NCBI RefSeq assembly: GCF_000166335.1
Contig: NC_014657.1
Location: forward strand, 1,656,501 to 1,720,500
Source of the DNA: Caldicellulosiruptor owensensis OL
GTDB taxonomy: Bacteria; Bacillota; Thermoanaerobacteria; Caldicellulosiruptorales; Caldicellulosiruptoraceae
Direction of reading: 5' to 3'
DNA: 64,000 nucleotides
The notes below the pieces were generated by a model that was given only the letters and a program-made list of their open reading frames with translations, did no database searches and was not told where the DNA came from. Both the position numbers and the translations under genes were made by a program. The stretch's first letter is position 1. Every line of letters starts with the position of its first letter. Positions 1-9,074 of this stretch are shown here, piece after piece.

Positions 1-3000
1 GGAATTAAATTTAATAAGTTTTGTCAAAATTGTAGTTTCCCTATACCTTCTTTTGCAAATTTTTGTCCTAACTGTGGCAGCTACATAACAAAATCAAGCG
101 AATATTTTAGAATGGAAGAACTCAAGAAAGTAGCTGTGATGTTTGCCGACGTCTCCGGCTTTACAAAATTTTCTGAAAAGTTATCACCTGACGAAGTTAG
201 AAAGGTGATAAATGAATTTTTTGAGTTTATTTTAAGACCCGTTTACAACTTAAACGGAACAGTAGATAAATTTATAGGTGATTGCGCCCTTATTCTTTTT
301 GGACTAAAAAGTACTCAAATGGATGCTCCACTGAGAAGCGTTCAGTGTGCACTGGAAATGCTAAAGCTCTCAAAAGAATTTTCAAAAACAAAGAATGTTG
401 AGTTATCCCTTTCAATTGGAATAAACTATGGACTTGTTGCAGTGGGTAAAATTGGTGGACTTTTTGAAAAAGACTATACTGTTATGGGTGATGTTGTAAA
501 CACCGCTCAGCGTCTTCAAACAGCAGCACCCCCAGATACTATTTATGTTTCCGAAAGCATTTACAGAGAAACCTACGAAAACATAGAGTATATTGGCCCT
601 ATCGAATTGAATATCAAAAACAAATCACAAATGGTGAGGTGTTATATACCCAAAAATATTAACAAACTAATCGATTACAATAAAGTTGTAGAAACATTAA
701 CAGCTAAATATACAACTAATGTTATAAATAGTATAGTTAACAGAAATTCGGATTTTTTAGTAATGGTTTGTCCTGATGGTTGTGGAAAACGATACGTTTT
801 TCAAAACATAATCTCTCAGTTAGAAAGGAGCAATCTGAGATACTATTTTATAAGTTTACTTAATAATAATTTTTCAAGACCGTTTTACCTGTTATCTCTG
901 CTAATCCTAAAAATCTTGAACGTCAATTTTGAAGATTCTGTGATTTTGAAGAAGAACAGACTTGTATCTTTTTTAGAGTACCTTTTCAAAGAAGATCATA
1001 AAATGATCGAAAAATGTTTCAACTATATTTCTCTTGTTCTTCAACTAGATTTGAATGAAGACTTTAAACAGTTTCTCTCTTATATGACCCAAGAAGACAT
1101 AGAATTCGAAATTTATGAGGCTATTTCATCCTTCCTCAAAAAAGTTTTCGAGTTAGAATTTGCAACAGTGATAATTGACAACATAAATTTTGCAGACAAA
1201 GAATCGTTTGATTTTATTCTCGATTTTTTATCAAAACAACTGCAAAATAAGCCGTTTTTTATCTTCTCGTCAAGCTCAGAAATACACAAGGTTCCAAAAG
1301 AGTTACATCTTAAAATACAAAAACTATCAAATGAAGAAATAAAAACTGCTGTGGAAATTCAATTCAACGCAAAAGACGTTGAAGAGGAGTCTTTAAACGT
1401 GTTTATGAACATCTCTGAAGGAAAATTAGACTATTTCATAGAAATGTTAAAATGGATAGATACAAATAAACTTTTTTCACTTTCAAACGGCATTTTTAAA
1501 ATCAATCTTTCTCAGCAAAATATTGAAAGCATTAGAAGAAACATTATACTTGATAAGCTTTCAAACACTGAGGATGATGTATTAGAATTCTTAAAAATTG
1601 CAGCTGTGTATGGCTACAGATTTAGCAGCAAGGTTGTTTTGAATATTCTTCAGCCTACAATTGAACATTCTACTCTGATTAGCCAAGCGCAAAAATTAAA
1701 TTTAATAAGGTTCATTGACACAATCTACAACTCAAATTTCAGCGATAAAATCTATGAATTTTGTGAACCAGAAATTGTAAAAATTCTTCTTGATTTTATC
1801 CCTCAGCAAACCAAAAAAATGCTCCACCAGAAGATTGCTACCACAATTGAAAAAATGATTTCTCAGGAAGATTTGACCATTTACTACGAAACCCTATATT
1901 ATCATTTCAAGGAAGCAGGGAAAGTTATAAAAGCTGCAAATTATCTTTTTGAGCTGGCAATGCAATACAAAAAGATTCAGCTTGGCAAGTTTGCCGTGGA
2001 ATGGCTCTATAAATTGCTTGATGAGATTAAAGCCGAAAATTCCCTTGATAGCTTTTCTATCTTTGTTTCTACTTTAGAGCAATTGGCAGCTTTAGAAAAA
2101 TCTTTTGGTAACTATGAAAAAGCTTTACAACATTATAGTAAACTTCTCCAGTTTGCTAAAACTGATGAAGAAAAGTTTTTACTTGAAACTGAGATATGTG
2201 AGTGTTTCATCCTTCAAAATAACTTCAAAAAAGCTGAAGATATTTTGAATGAACTCCAAAAAAAGTTATTGCCAAATAACTTTGCAAGAACAAAAATCTT
2301 GTATCTGCAATGTCTTTATAAAAGCTATACAGGAAGTTCTGATCTGCCCATGTTGGTAAGTCAGCTTGAGGCTGTACTGAAAGAAAGTAATAACTTTGAA
2401 GATTTAGCCCAAATTCTAAACATAGTTTCTTACTCCCTTTACACCTTTACCTCTGAGACCAAAAAGGTTATTCTCTATCTTAAAAAAGCTTTAAACTATG
2501 CGAATAAGTCTAAAAACTTGATCTTGAAAGCCAAAATTCTGGTAAACCTTGGCATCTTAAATTATGAAAATGGCAATCCTTCAGAGGCATTGAAATTTTT
2601 AACTGGTGCTTTTGAACTTGCCAAAGTTTTGTCCAACCGTCACCTGCAGTTGATTCTGTTGAATAATATTGGAATTATCTATTATGAAAAAGGACTTTTA
2701 AAAAAGGCTTTAGAATATTTTTCTGAAGCTTTTTCGTATGCCCACGAGTGGAAATTAATATACGAAGAATGTATAACGCTCCAAAATATTGCTGAACTAT
2801 ATCTTGAAAAAGGAAATATTATCGAAAGTTATAACTTCTTTTCACAGAGCTTTGATTTGGCAAATAAATTCAATTTCATATCAGAAAAAGCTCTGTCATT
2901 GATAGGAATGGCAAAAGCAATGCTTGAAAAATCTAATCTATCAGGTGCAGAAGAATATCTGAATGAAGCCTTAAACGCCATGTCAGAGAACAAAGAAAAC

Positions 3001-3411
3001 AGGGTTGAAGTGGAATATTTTTTAGCAAAAACTAAACTGCATCTTCTTCAAAATGACATTGAGCAAGCTGAAATGGTTATAGAACAGGCAATGAAAATGA
3101 CTGAACAACTGAAAAACCCTCTAATCCGTATCAAAACATTTAGAATGTATTCACAGGTGCTCAAGCATAAAAAAGAATTTAAAAAGGCATTGGAAACTCT
3201 TAAAAGGTGTGAGCAACTGGCAAGTCAAACAGGTTCATTTTTAGAGCTTGCAAAGACATATTACGAAATAGCAAATATCCATGCACTTTTGGAAAATAAA
3301 AAAGAATTTGAAGAGAGTATAAAATTAGCTTCCCTGTGGACTGAGAAAATAGATGAAGAATGTTCTTTAAAATTTTTGATTATGTCTCTTTTAAATAAAG
3401 TAAGAGGCTAA
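1..3411 (+). CDS. Zinc-ribbon / class III nucleotidyl cyclase / ATPase-like / TPR protein (5' end outside window)
   Basis: The reading frame is open to the left edge: the 37 codons before the ATG at 112 encode a zinc ribbon (FCQNC ... FCPNCG), so the true start lies upstream. From that ATG, residues ~5-180 form a class III adenylate/guanylate cyclase domain. It has both metal Asp (D13 in FADVSGF, D57 in KFIGD), the base-selecting K53 and D127, and the transition-state N130/R134. An AAA/NACHT-like region follows (~215-560). Its P-loop is poor: CPDGCGKR lacks the leading Gly and the trailing Ser/Thr, and the Walker B reads VIIDNINFAD. Residues ~640-1090 are TPR repeats. The family is a one-component signalling scaffold found in many bacteria. 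The cyclase is probably active. ATP hydrolysis by the middle domain is doubtful, and the ligand is unknown. Confidence 0.85.
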   Translation, partial: GIKFNKFCQNCSFPIPSFANFCPNCGSYITKSSEYFRMEELKKVAVMFADVSGFTKFSEKLSPDEVRKVINEFFEFILRPVYNLNGTVDKFIGDCALILFGLKSTQMDAPLRSVQCALEMLKLSKEFSKTKNVELSLSIGINYGLVAVGKIGGLFEKDYTVMGDVVNTAQRLQTAAPPDTIYVSESIYRETYENIEYIGPIELNIKNKSQMVRCYIPKNINKLIDYNKVVETLTAKYTTNVINSIVNRNSDFLVMVCPDGCGKRYVFQNIISQLERSNLRYYFISLLNNNFSRPFYLLSLLILKILNVNFEDSVILKKNRLVSFLEYLFKEDHKMIEKCFNYISLVLQLDLNEDFKQFLSYMTQEDIEFEIYEAISSFLKKVFELEFATVIIDNINFADKESFDFILDFLSKQLQNKPFFIFSSSSEIHKVPKELHLKIQKLSNEEIKTAVEIQFNAKDVEEESLNVFMNISEGKLDYFIEMLKWIDTNKLFSLSNGIFKINLSQQNIESIRRNIILDKLSNTEDDVLEFLKIAAVYGYRFSSKVVLNILQPTIEHSTLISQAQKLNLIRFIDTIYNSNFSDKIYEFCEPEIVKILLDFIPQQTKKMLHQKIATTIEKMISQEDLTIYYETLYYHFKEAGKVIKAANYLFELAMQYKKIQLGKFAVEWLYKLLDEIKAENSLDSFSIFVSTLEQLAALEKSFGNYEKALQHYSKLLQFAKTDEEKFLLETEICECFILQNNFKKAEDILNELQKKLLPNNFARTKILYLQCLYKSYTGSSDLPMLVSQLEAVLKESNNFEDLAQILNIVSYSLYTFTSETKKVILYLKKALNYANKSKNLILKAKILVNLGILNYENGNPSEALKFLTGAFELAKVLSNRHLQLILLNNIGIIYYEKGLLKKALEYFSEAFSYAHEWKLIYEECITLQNIAELYLEKGNIIESYNFFSQSFDLANKFNFISEKALSLIGMAKAMLEKSNLSGAEEYLNEALNAMSENKENRVEVEYFLAKTKLHLLQNDIEQAEMVIEQAMKMTEQLKNPLIRIKTFRMYSQVLKHKKEFKKALETLKRCEQLASQTGSFLELAKTYYEIANIHALLENKKEFEESIKLASLWTEKIDEECSLKFLIMSLLNKVRG

Positions 3412-3440
3412 CTTCACATTTTGAAAAGTTAGCCTCTTTA
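3403..3440. terminator. Bidirectional intrinsic terminator between convergent genes
   Basis: A perfect 10-bp stem (AGAGGCTAAC at 3403-3412 with GTTAGCCTCT at 3428-3437) and a 15-nt loop overlap the stop of the cyclase gene. T-rich sequence follows on the plus strand and a weaker T-rich run on the minus strand. It can end both the cyclase gene and the convergent vWA gene. Confidence 0.8.
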
Positions 3441-3446
3441 TTAGTT

Positions 3447-5450
3447 TTATCTCAATGTAACCTTTTTAACAACCACATCATTAATTTTCTTTTCAAATGC
3501 AGTTGTATATGTTTTACCACCACTTATAATGTCAATGCGTGAGATATTAAAGTTAATTTTTGTTGCTGTTAAATTAGGCTTTAATTTGAATGTTACAGGT
3601 TTTGACAAAACCCTCAAACCATTTGATATTCTTGTTGAGTTATCAACAATAAGCTGCAGTGGAAATGTCACATTTGTATTTAATGTGTCAGTTGGACTCA
3701 TTTCAACATAAATCTTTATTTTTGCAGCAGAATCATAACTGAAAAGACCCATATCATCAATTTTAAGCGACAAATTAGCACTTGAATTATCCGAAATTAT
3801 CTTTTTGGTGATAGAAAAGCTTTTAATCATATTAGTTGCATCAATAACAAAGAAATTAATTGGTGTTAAATTCATTGAATTTGCAGTGCTATTTATGCTA
3901 TATGACAGTACAGGTGTAAATGATATCGTACCTTCACGCAAGAATGTAACCTTGTAATCAATAGTCAAACTTGTCGGTGTTGGGCCTGAATCAACTGCAT
4001 AATTGAACGATGGATTTGTTGTGGTAACTTTTTGTAGAGTAACGTAAGAATTATTAATCGAAAGTGTAAAATTGTTAATAATAGTAGCAACATCAAGCGA
4101 TTTTCCATACGCACTTATCGTAAGCTTTGCATTATAAGGCGTGCTAGGCACAAATATGTTACCACTTCCTATTACTTGGAATGTAGCACTAATTCCAGGC
4201 TGTCTTACAAATTCCACCTGGCCAAGATTAACTTCCAAACTTCCTGTGCTTTCACCATTTACTGTGTCATACCTTCTAAATGTTAATGTAGCCTTCCCAA
4301 GATTATATATTCCTTCTGTGTTTGAAGTTATCTTAAACGAAATCTCCTGGGCAGATGGAGTTCCCCCACCATTCTCAAAGATGACAGGGTTAAATGTTCC
4401 TATTAATTTGCTATTTTCAATTTTCCATCCTGCTGGCATGGAAGTGACTGTTAGCCCTGATGGAATAGGGTATTCAACTGTAAGATTGTCATATGTTACT
4501 GCTAAATTGATTATTTTGAATATATCCTGCAAAATGGAATTCAAAGCATTTGTACTTGAAATATAATATGACTTACCATTTGCAGTGCTTGCCATCAACT
4601 CAATAAAAGTCTTATCTACGTCAGCACCAGTTGTATCAACACCTACAACAAAAAGTTTTGTTCCACTTTGAGAAAGAGATTGCACTGCAGAAAGTGTTTC
4701 TGATTTGGTAGTATTATTCGGCTGCAAACCTGGACCATCTACTAAAGGATATCCATTATGCGTTCCGTTTAAATAAAACGTAGGCATACCGTCAGTAATA
4801 AATATTACATATTTGTCATTACCTGATGGAGAAGCATTAAGTAAATTTTTTGCCTTGTTTAAAGCAGCTTCCATATTTGTTCCGCCAGAAGCATTCATAT
4901 TGTCAATCAAGTTTTTAGCAGAATTTATAGCTGAAGTATTTGTTAAATCTAAAAGGCTGCTTGTGCAAGTATTGGGCAATGAATACGGTCCATATATGGT
5001 TGACGAATTTCCCTTTTGCCAACTTCCGTTTTGCAGATAAAATCCTTTAACGTAAAAATTTGAATTATCATTTACAAAAGTATCAAAATCTACAATGCCA
5101 AGTTTATCACCACTTTTTGCTGAGTTTTTAAAACTGTCAATAAGATTTTTGGCAGCATTCTTTGCAGCAGTCATCTTACTGCTTGCGCTCATAGAACCTG
5201 AAGAGTCAATGACAAGGACAACAGAAACAGGCGACCTTGAAACATTAATTGACCCTGCGGGTGTAAGTTTGAGCTTTACTTCAATGTCGTTTCCAATATA
5301 GCTCTTACTTTTTACAGGTCCTCCACTTAAGCTGATACTTACCGAAGATGTATCTCCAGCTTTTGCCTTTGGTGAAAAGTAAGCCAAGCCCCCTATTACT
5401 GTCATTACAATCAATAAAATACTAAACCACGACAAAAATCTTCTTTTCAC
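3447..5450 (-). CDS. Secreted von Willebrand factor A domain protein, candidate pilus-tip adhesin
   Basis: The start is GTG with a strong AGGAGGG site. An N-terminal signal peptide (hydrophobic ~10-25, AKA-type cleavage near residue 31) is followed by a vWA domain at ~77-315. It carries a complete MIDAS: D82-S84-S86 in IDSSGSM, T191 in GGTN and D220 in FITDG. The remaining ~350 residues look like beta-sandwich repeats. No LPXTG motif or C-terminal anchor is visible. It lies directly downstream of the type IV pilus genes but has its own promoter. In other pilus systems PilY1-like or vWA minor subunits sit at the tip and bind surfaces or metals; that role here is inference from position and MIDAS. 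A free secreted adhesin is the alternative. Confidence 0.8.
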   Translation of the reverse strand: MKRRFLSWFSILLIVMTVIGGLAYFSPKAKAGDTSSVSISLSGGPVKSKSYIGNDIEVKLKLTPAGSINVSRSPVSVVLVIDSSGSMSASSKMTAAKNAAKNLIDSFKNSAKSGDKLGIVDFDTFVNDNSNFYVKGFYLQNGSWQKGNSSTIYGPYSLPNTCTSSLLDLTNTSAINSAKNLIDNMNASGGTNMEAALNKAKNLLNASPSGNDKYVIFITDGMPTFYLNGTHNGYPLVDGPGLQPNNTTKSETLSAVQSLSQSGTKLFVVGVDTTGADVDKTFIELMASTANGKSYYISSTNALNSILQDIFKIINLAVTYDNLTVEYPIPSGLTVTSMPAGWKIENSKLIGTFNPVIFENGGGTPSAQEISFKITSNTEGIYNLGKATLTFRRYDTVNGESTGSLEVNLGQVEFVRQPGISATFQVIGSGNIFVPSTPYNAKLTISAYGKSLDVATIINNFTLSINNSYVTLQKVTTTNPSFNYAVDSGPTPTSLTIDYKVTFLREGTISFTPVLSYSINSTANSMNLTPINFFVIDATNMIKSFSITKKIISDNSSANLSLKIDDMGLFSYDSAAKIKIYVEMSPTDTLNTNVTFPLQLIVDNSTRISNGLRVLSKPVTFKLKPNLTATKINFNISRIDIISGGKTYTTAFEKKINDVVVKKVTLR

Positions 5451-5536
5451 TTTAATCCCTCCTTTTTCTCACAATACAAACACTTAATTTGAACCCATAA
5501 AATCCTATTCTAAATTTCAAATATCCTCTAATTTAA

Positions 5537-5565
5537 ATTATACCACTTTCATCAATCACTAACAA
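5537..5565 (-). promoter_or_regulatory. Sigma-A promoter for the vWA gene
   Basis: On the minus strand TTGTTA (5560-5565), a 17-bp spacer and TATAAT (5537-5542) lie about 90 bp before the GTG start. The -35 box is inside the end of the upstream PilX-like gene, so the vWA gene can be expressed separately from the pilus operon. Confidence 0.65.
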
Positions 5566-8254
5566 CCTGTCTTTTACTTTTTATTTTAATATTTGTTTTT
5601 ACTGTGGTCTCATAAAATGTGGTAACAAACGGTATTTCTATGATGTCATTGGTATCAATCCCTTTTATGAAGAAATTATAAAGCTGTCCTAACCTGTCTG
5701 AGATGCTGCTAAAGTTTGCATAATTAAAATAATACATAAGCTGACTTGATACACCTCGACTATATTCAATTTTCAGATTACCATTTCCAGCTACTACTAT
5801 ATCACCTCCTGCTATTATATTGCCTTTAAGAGTTTTTTCTGTTGTACTACTGTTTTTCAGAACAATGCTGCCTTTCGAAACAATCAAAACATTCTCTATA
5901 TTTCCAAGCGGAACCCCGTTCCAGCTGGGTAGACCAAAGTCAATTTCTTCTACATCACTTTTGCTAATCACTATCAGGTTCTTATCATCATTGATTACAA
6001 GTCTGTCAGATGAAAGCTGGTCAAAATCGACAAAATCTGTCAAATCAAACTTATCTCTGGTTGTATCTAACAATCCCTTGTCAACAAGATTGAGCTCTTT
6101 GAAAAACTGCTCCACAGTTGGGTCAATCACGTTATCAATAACTGCCGCCCTCAAAGATTCAGAAGATGAAATTGTAACACCTAAGTTTACAAATTCACCT
6201 GAACCTCCAGGTACAGTCCCAATGGTAGAATTAATTGTACTTTCGTTCAAAATGTTAAGGACTCTCCTTGCCAAATAAAGCTTTCCATTTGCATTTAGAA
6301 AATAATGAAAGTAACTTGTGTCATAGGGATTGGATGGATTAAAGTTTACGCTTCCTCCACCAACACTTATATTTGACGCTCCCATATTATATGGCGTATC
6401 AAAATCATCAGGGTCTTTTACATGTGCTGTAAGGTAATGCAGAACAAAGTTTATTGCTCTCTCTACATTTGAAATTGTATTAGTCCCCACAGTGTCAACA
6501 TCCATATCATATAGTTTTATATCAACTTCCTCGATTGGACTTACTTTAACTTTAAATGGCTTAAAATAATCCGGTGCAAACAAATCTGCAGTCGTAAAAC
6601 TACCAATACTTCCATTTAATCCAAGTGTATTCAGAAGGTCGGTCAAGTCAGCCGAAGGAAGATTAAAATATTGATAGATAGTAAAATTTGGTACTAAAGA
6701 AGAACTTTCAGGCATTCTAAAAAGCTTATCTTTGCCATGCTCATCAATTCTGTGAATTTCATCTACATATGCAACACCCATAAGTACAATGTTTCTACCT
6801 ATTGATAATTTTGCTGTATCTTCGTTAATAACTATGGAAGAGCTGCTATTATAATTGTATGGAGTATCTCCTGTACCAAGTCCAATCAGCGAACCTGAGA
6901 TATTGATATTGCTGTTCTGTGCGTACATTGATACGTTATCCATTATATATGCATTTTTGTTTATAGTTATCGCTGAACTGTCAGCAGTATTTTCTGTAAC
7001 AATGCTATGGCAATATACCTCATCTGTGACTGTAACTTGGGAATTTGGCGCACATGTTTTTATAAATCCACCGTAAAGTGCATATTTATCTCTCAAACCA
7101 TTTATTGTTGGAGGAAGATTAGGATTAGAATCAGTATAGCCTACAAAAACCGGTGCATTTTCAATTCTTATATTTCCACTTTTTATGCCTGAACTTCCTA
7201 TAATGCTCTCTATTCTACTCTTTACTGCAGAATCAATGGGATTTACCCTTGCACTTGACGCCAAATTATCAAGCTGTGTCTGGGTGATACCAGCTAAAAT
7301 TCCACCAAAGTACTCAGAAGGTTTTGAATACCTTACATCATTTGCTGTTCCCCTTACATATACCTTGCCACCTTTTATACTAAATAAATTCGAATCGTTA
7401 ATAACAATGAGATTTCTTCCAGCAAAAAGAGTATAGTCAAGTATGTGATTAAAACTCCTTTTTATAGTCCTTGTTGTGAAATTTAAATCACTACTTTTGT
7501 AAGGAAAAATGCTAAAATCTACTCTCAAAACTCTTTTGGTCTTTTCTTTTAAAAGATTGACAACGACTTCCATTTTTACATCAATTGGGTTTTCTATCTC
7601 AGAGCTTGACATATGCAGGTTCATATCTACAGCTGGATTAAATTTTATTTCAATGTCGACATCAGGATTGTTAAAATCAACCATTTTCATAAAAGAATAT
7701 AGGTCATTAGAAGTTCCTCTCCAATTGTCAATCGTATAAGTTACACCTGATACAGTAAATTCAATTGCTGGTCTTTCGCTTGGTAAGCCCGATGCTGTAA
7801 AAAAATTGTTCATGTATTCTTTGAACTTTTCTAAGAATTTTTCTTTGACCTTCTTTTGATAATCATGATTGATTGCAGCAACTGCATTGTCATAGTCGGT
7901 TTTTGATATCATTCCATTCATATACTGAACATAATACTGGTTTTCCCTTTCCTGATAGTCTCTTAGAATGTCTGCAATATCAGGATTTTGGGTATTGAGA
8001 ACGCCACTTTCTATAAAAACATAATTGTCAGCCATTTTTCGTGCTTTGTCTGCAACCATATCAAGATAGTAAACCATTCTTTCAAAAGCACTCTCAGCGT
8101 CGTAATATGCTCTGTTCTTTGCATAGTACCCCTTGCTAATTTTGAGTGACGACATCGCAGCTTCAATCAATGCAACCGACATCACAAACATCACTGCTAT
8201 GAAAATTATCGTAAGAACCAGAGTCGAACCTTTATGCTTACTTTTAATTCCCAT
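5552..8254 (-). CDS. Very large PilX-like type IV pilus assembly protein
   Basis: The N-terminus has a short basic leader KSKHKG followed by STLVLTI and a long hydrophobic helix, then AYYDAESAFERM; this is the pattern of PilX-type minor prepilins. Position +5 after the presumed cleavage Gly is Leu, not the usual Glu, as occurs in some PilX/GspK-like proteins. At 900 residues it is several times longer than ordinary PilX. Most of the length is a beta-rich, polar region with recurring segments such as SSSIVINEDTAKLSIGRN, suggesting a beta-helix or adhesin-like ectodomain. It is the last gene of the main operon, 1 nt after the preceding prepilin gene. The role is probably as a pilus-priming or surface-exposed minor subunit; the ectodomain function is unknown. 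Confidence 0.7.
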   Translation of the reverse strand: MGIKSKHKGSTLVLTIIFIAVMFVMSVALIEAAMSSLKISKGYYAKNRAYYDAESAFERMVYYLDMVADKARKMADNYVFIESGVLNTQNPDIADILRDYQERENQYYVQYMNGMISKTDYDNAVAAINHDYQKKVKEKFLEKFKEYMNNFFTASGLPSERPAIEFTVSGVTYTIDNWRGTSNDLYSFMKMVDFNNPDVDIEIKFNPAVDMNLHMSSSEIENPIDVKMEVVVNLLKEKTKRVLRVDFSIFPYKSSDLNFTTRTIKRSFNHILDYTLFAGRNLIVINDSNLFSIKGGKVYVRGTANDVRYSKPSEYFGGILAGITQTQLDNLASSARVNPIDSAVKSRIESIIGSSGIKSGNIRIENAPVFVGYTDSNPNLPPTINGLRDKYALYGGFIKTCAPNSQVTVTDEVYCHSIVTENTADSSAITINKNAYIMDNVSMYAQNSNINISGSLIGLGTGDTPYNYNSSSSIVINEDTAKLSIGRNIVLMGVAYVDEIHRIDEHGKDKLFRMPESSSLVPNFTIYQYFNLPSADLTDLLNTLGLNGSIGSFTTADLFAPDYFKPFKVKVSPIEEVDIKLYDMDVDTVGTNTISNVERAINFVLHYLTAHVKDPDDFDTPYNMGASNISVGGGSVNFNPSNPYDTSYFHYFLNANGKLYLARRVLNILNESTINSTIGTVPGGSGEFVNLGVTISSSESLRAAVIDNVIDPTVEQFFKELNLVDKGLLDTTRDKFDLTDFVDFDQLSSDRLVINDDKNLIVISKSDVEEIDFGLPSWNGVPLGNIENVLIVSKGSIVLKNSSTTEKTLKGNIIAGGDIVVAGNGNLKIEYSRGVSSQLMYYFNYANFSSISDRLGQLYNFFIKGIDTNDIIEIPFVTTFYETTVKTNIKIKSKRQVVSD

Positions 8255-8255
8255 A

Positions 8256-9056
8256 TCATTTCACCCTATATGAATAATAGGTTGTATAATCTTTCACAAA
8301 TTGTCCTTTAGGATCATATATTTTAAGACAAACTCTCCTGACTTTCTCTTCCCCTGTGAGAATAGCTTGCCTTGGAGAATTATCATAAACTATGAATGGG
8401 GTTGTAGCTATAATTTTTATGTTGTTATTGACATTTGTTAGCCACAAATTGAACATGGTAGTCGTAAGTTTGTTTGAAAGATCATAAACACCATCAATTA
8501 TAACATGAAGATAATGTGATGAAGTATGTGAAACAAACTCAGCACCAAGCTTTGCAGGGTTTGCAGCCCCACCACTTATAAAAGTTGCGATTGTTGCATT
8601 GTTTAGGATAAAGGTATAAGTAGCTTTTTTTCCTACTTCGTCATATCTTATTTCGATTTTGAGCTTGTCATATGAACTTGAAGATATATTTCTTTCATAA
8701 GGAGTATGGGTAGTCAGATCTTCTATTGTTAACTTTCCTGCTGAATCAAGGAACATCCTAAAATCAATCTGGCTATTTTCAATATTTTGAATAGTTCCTA
8801 TTTTAAAAGAATCATCTACATCATAGTTTACAGTATATCCATTTATGTTCATACTTCCTGTCCCATAAACATTTTGATACACAAGAGTCTCAACAGCCTG
8901 GTTGATGACCTCAGCAATTTCAAGGTTTGTTTTTGCACTCATGTTCACTTTGAGAGATTGCTGAATAAGTAGCACAATAGGGGTGACAAGCAGAGCAAAT
9001 ATTGCCACTGTCACAATAACCTCAACAAGGGTATACCCTTTAAAAGTTTTTCTCAT
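8256..9056 (-). CDS. Type IV minor prepilin (PilV/PilW-like)
   Basis: The class III signal is MRKTFKG|YTLVEV with Glu at +5 and a hydrophobic helix to ~30. I prefer the ATG at 9056 over the GTG at 9068 because GGGGTGG lies 8 nt upstream of the ATG and the leader then has the standard short length (266 residues). The C-terminal ~220 residues are beta-rich with no recognised domain. The long globular part and the position next to PilO and the PilX-like gene fit a minor pilin of the priming complex. PilD in the same operon would process it. Confidence 0.75.
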   Translation of the reverse strand: MRKTFKGYTLVEVIVTVAIFALLVTPIVLLIQQSLKVNMSAKTNLEIAEVINQAVETLVYQNVYGTGSMNINGYTVNYDVDDSFKIGTIQNIENSQIDFRMFLDSAGKLTIEDLTTHTPYERNISSSSYDKLKIEIRYDEVGKKATYTFILNNATIATFISGGAANPAKLGAEFVSHTSSHYLHVIIDGVYDLSNKLTTTMFNLWLTNVNNNIKIIATTPFIVYDNSPRQAILTGEEKVRRVCLKIYDPKGQFVKDYTTYYSYRVK

Positions 9057-9074
9057 CTTGCTCGCCACCCCACA

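Noticed and set aside
4141-4566. Antisense open frame (141 codons) inside the vWA gene
   Set aside because: No ribosome site, no recognisable domain, and fully inside a well-supported gene on the other strand; several similar frames across the window were dropped for the same reason.
5820-6278. Antisense open frame (152 codons) inside the PilX-like gene
   Set aside because: Low-complexity Ser/Leu composition typical of the reverse complement of a beta-rich protein; no start signal.
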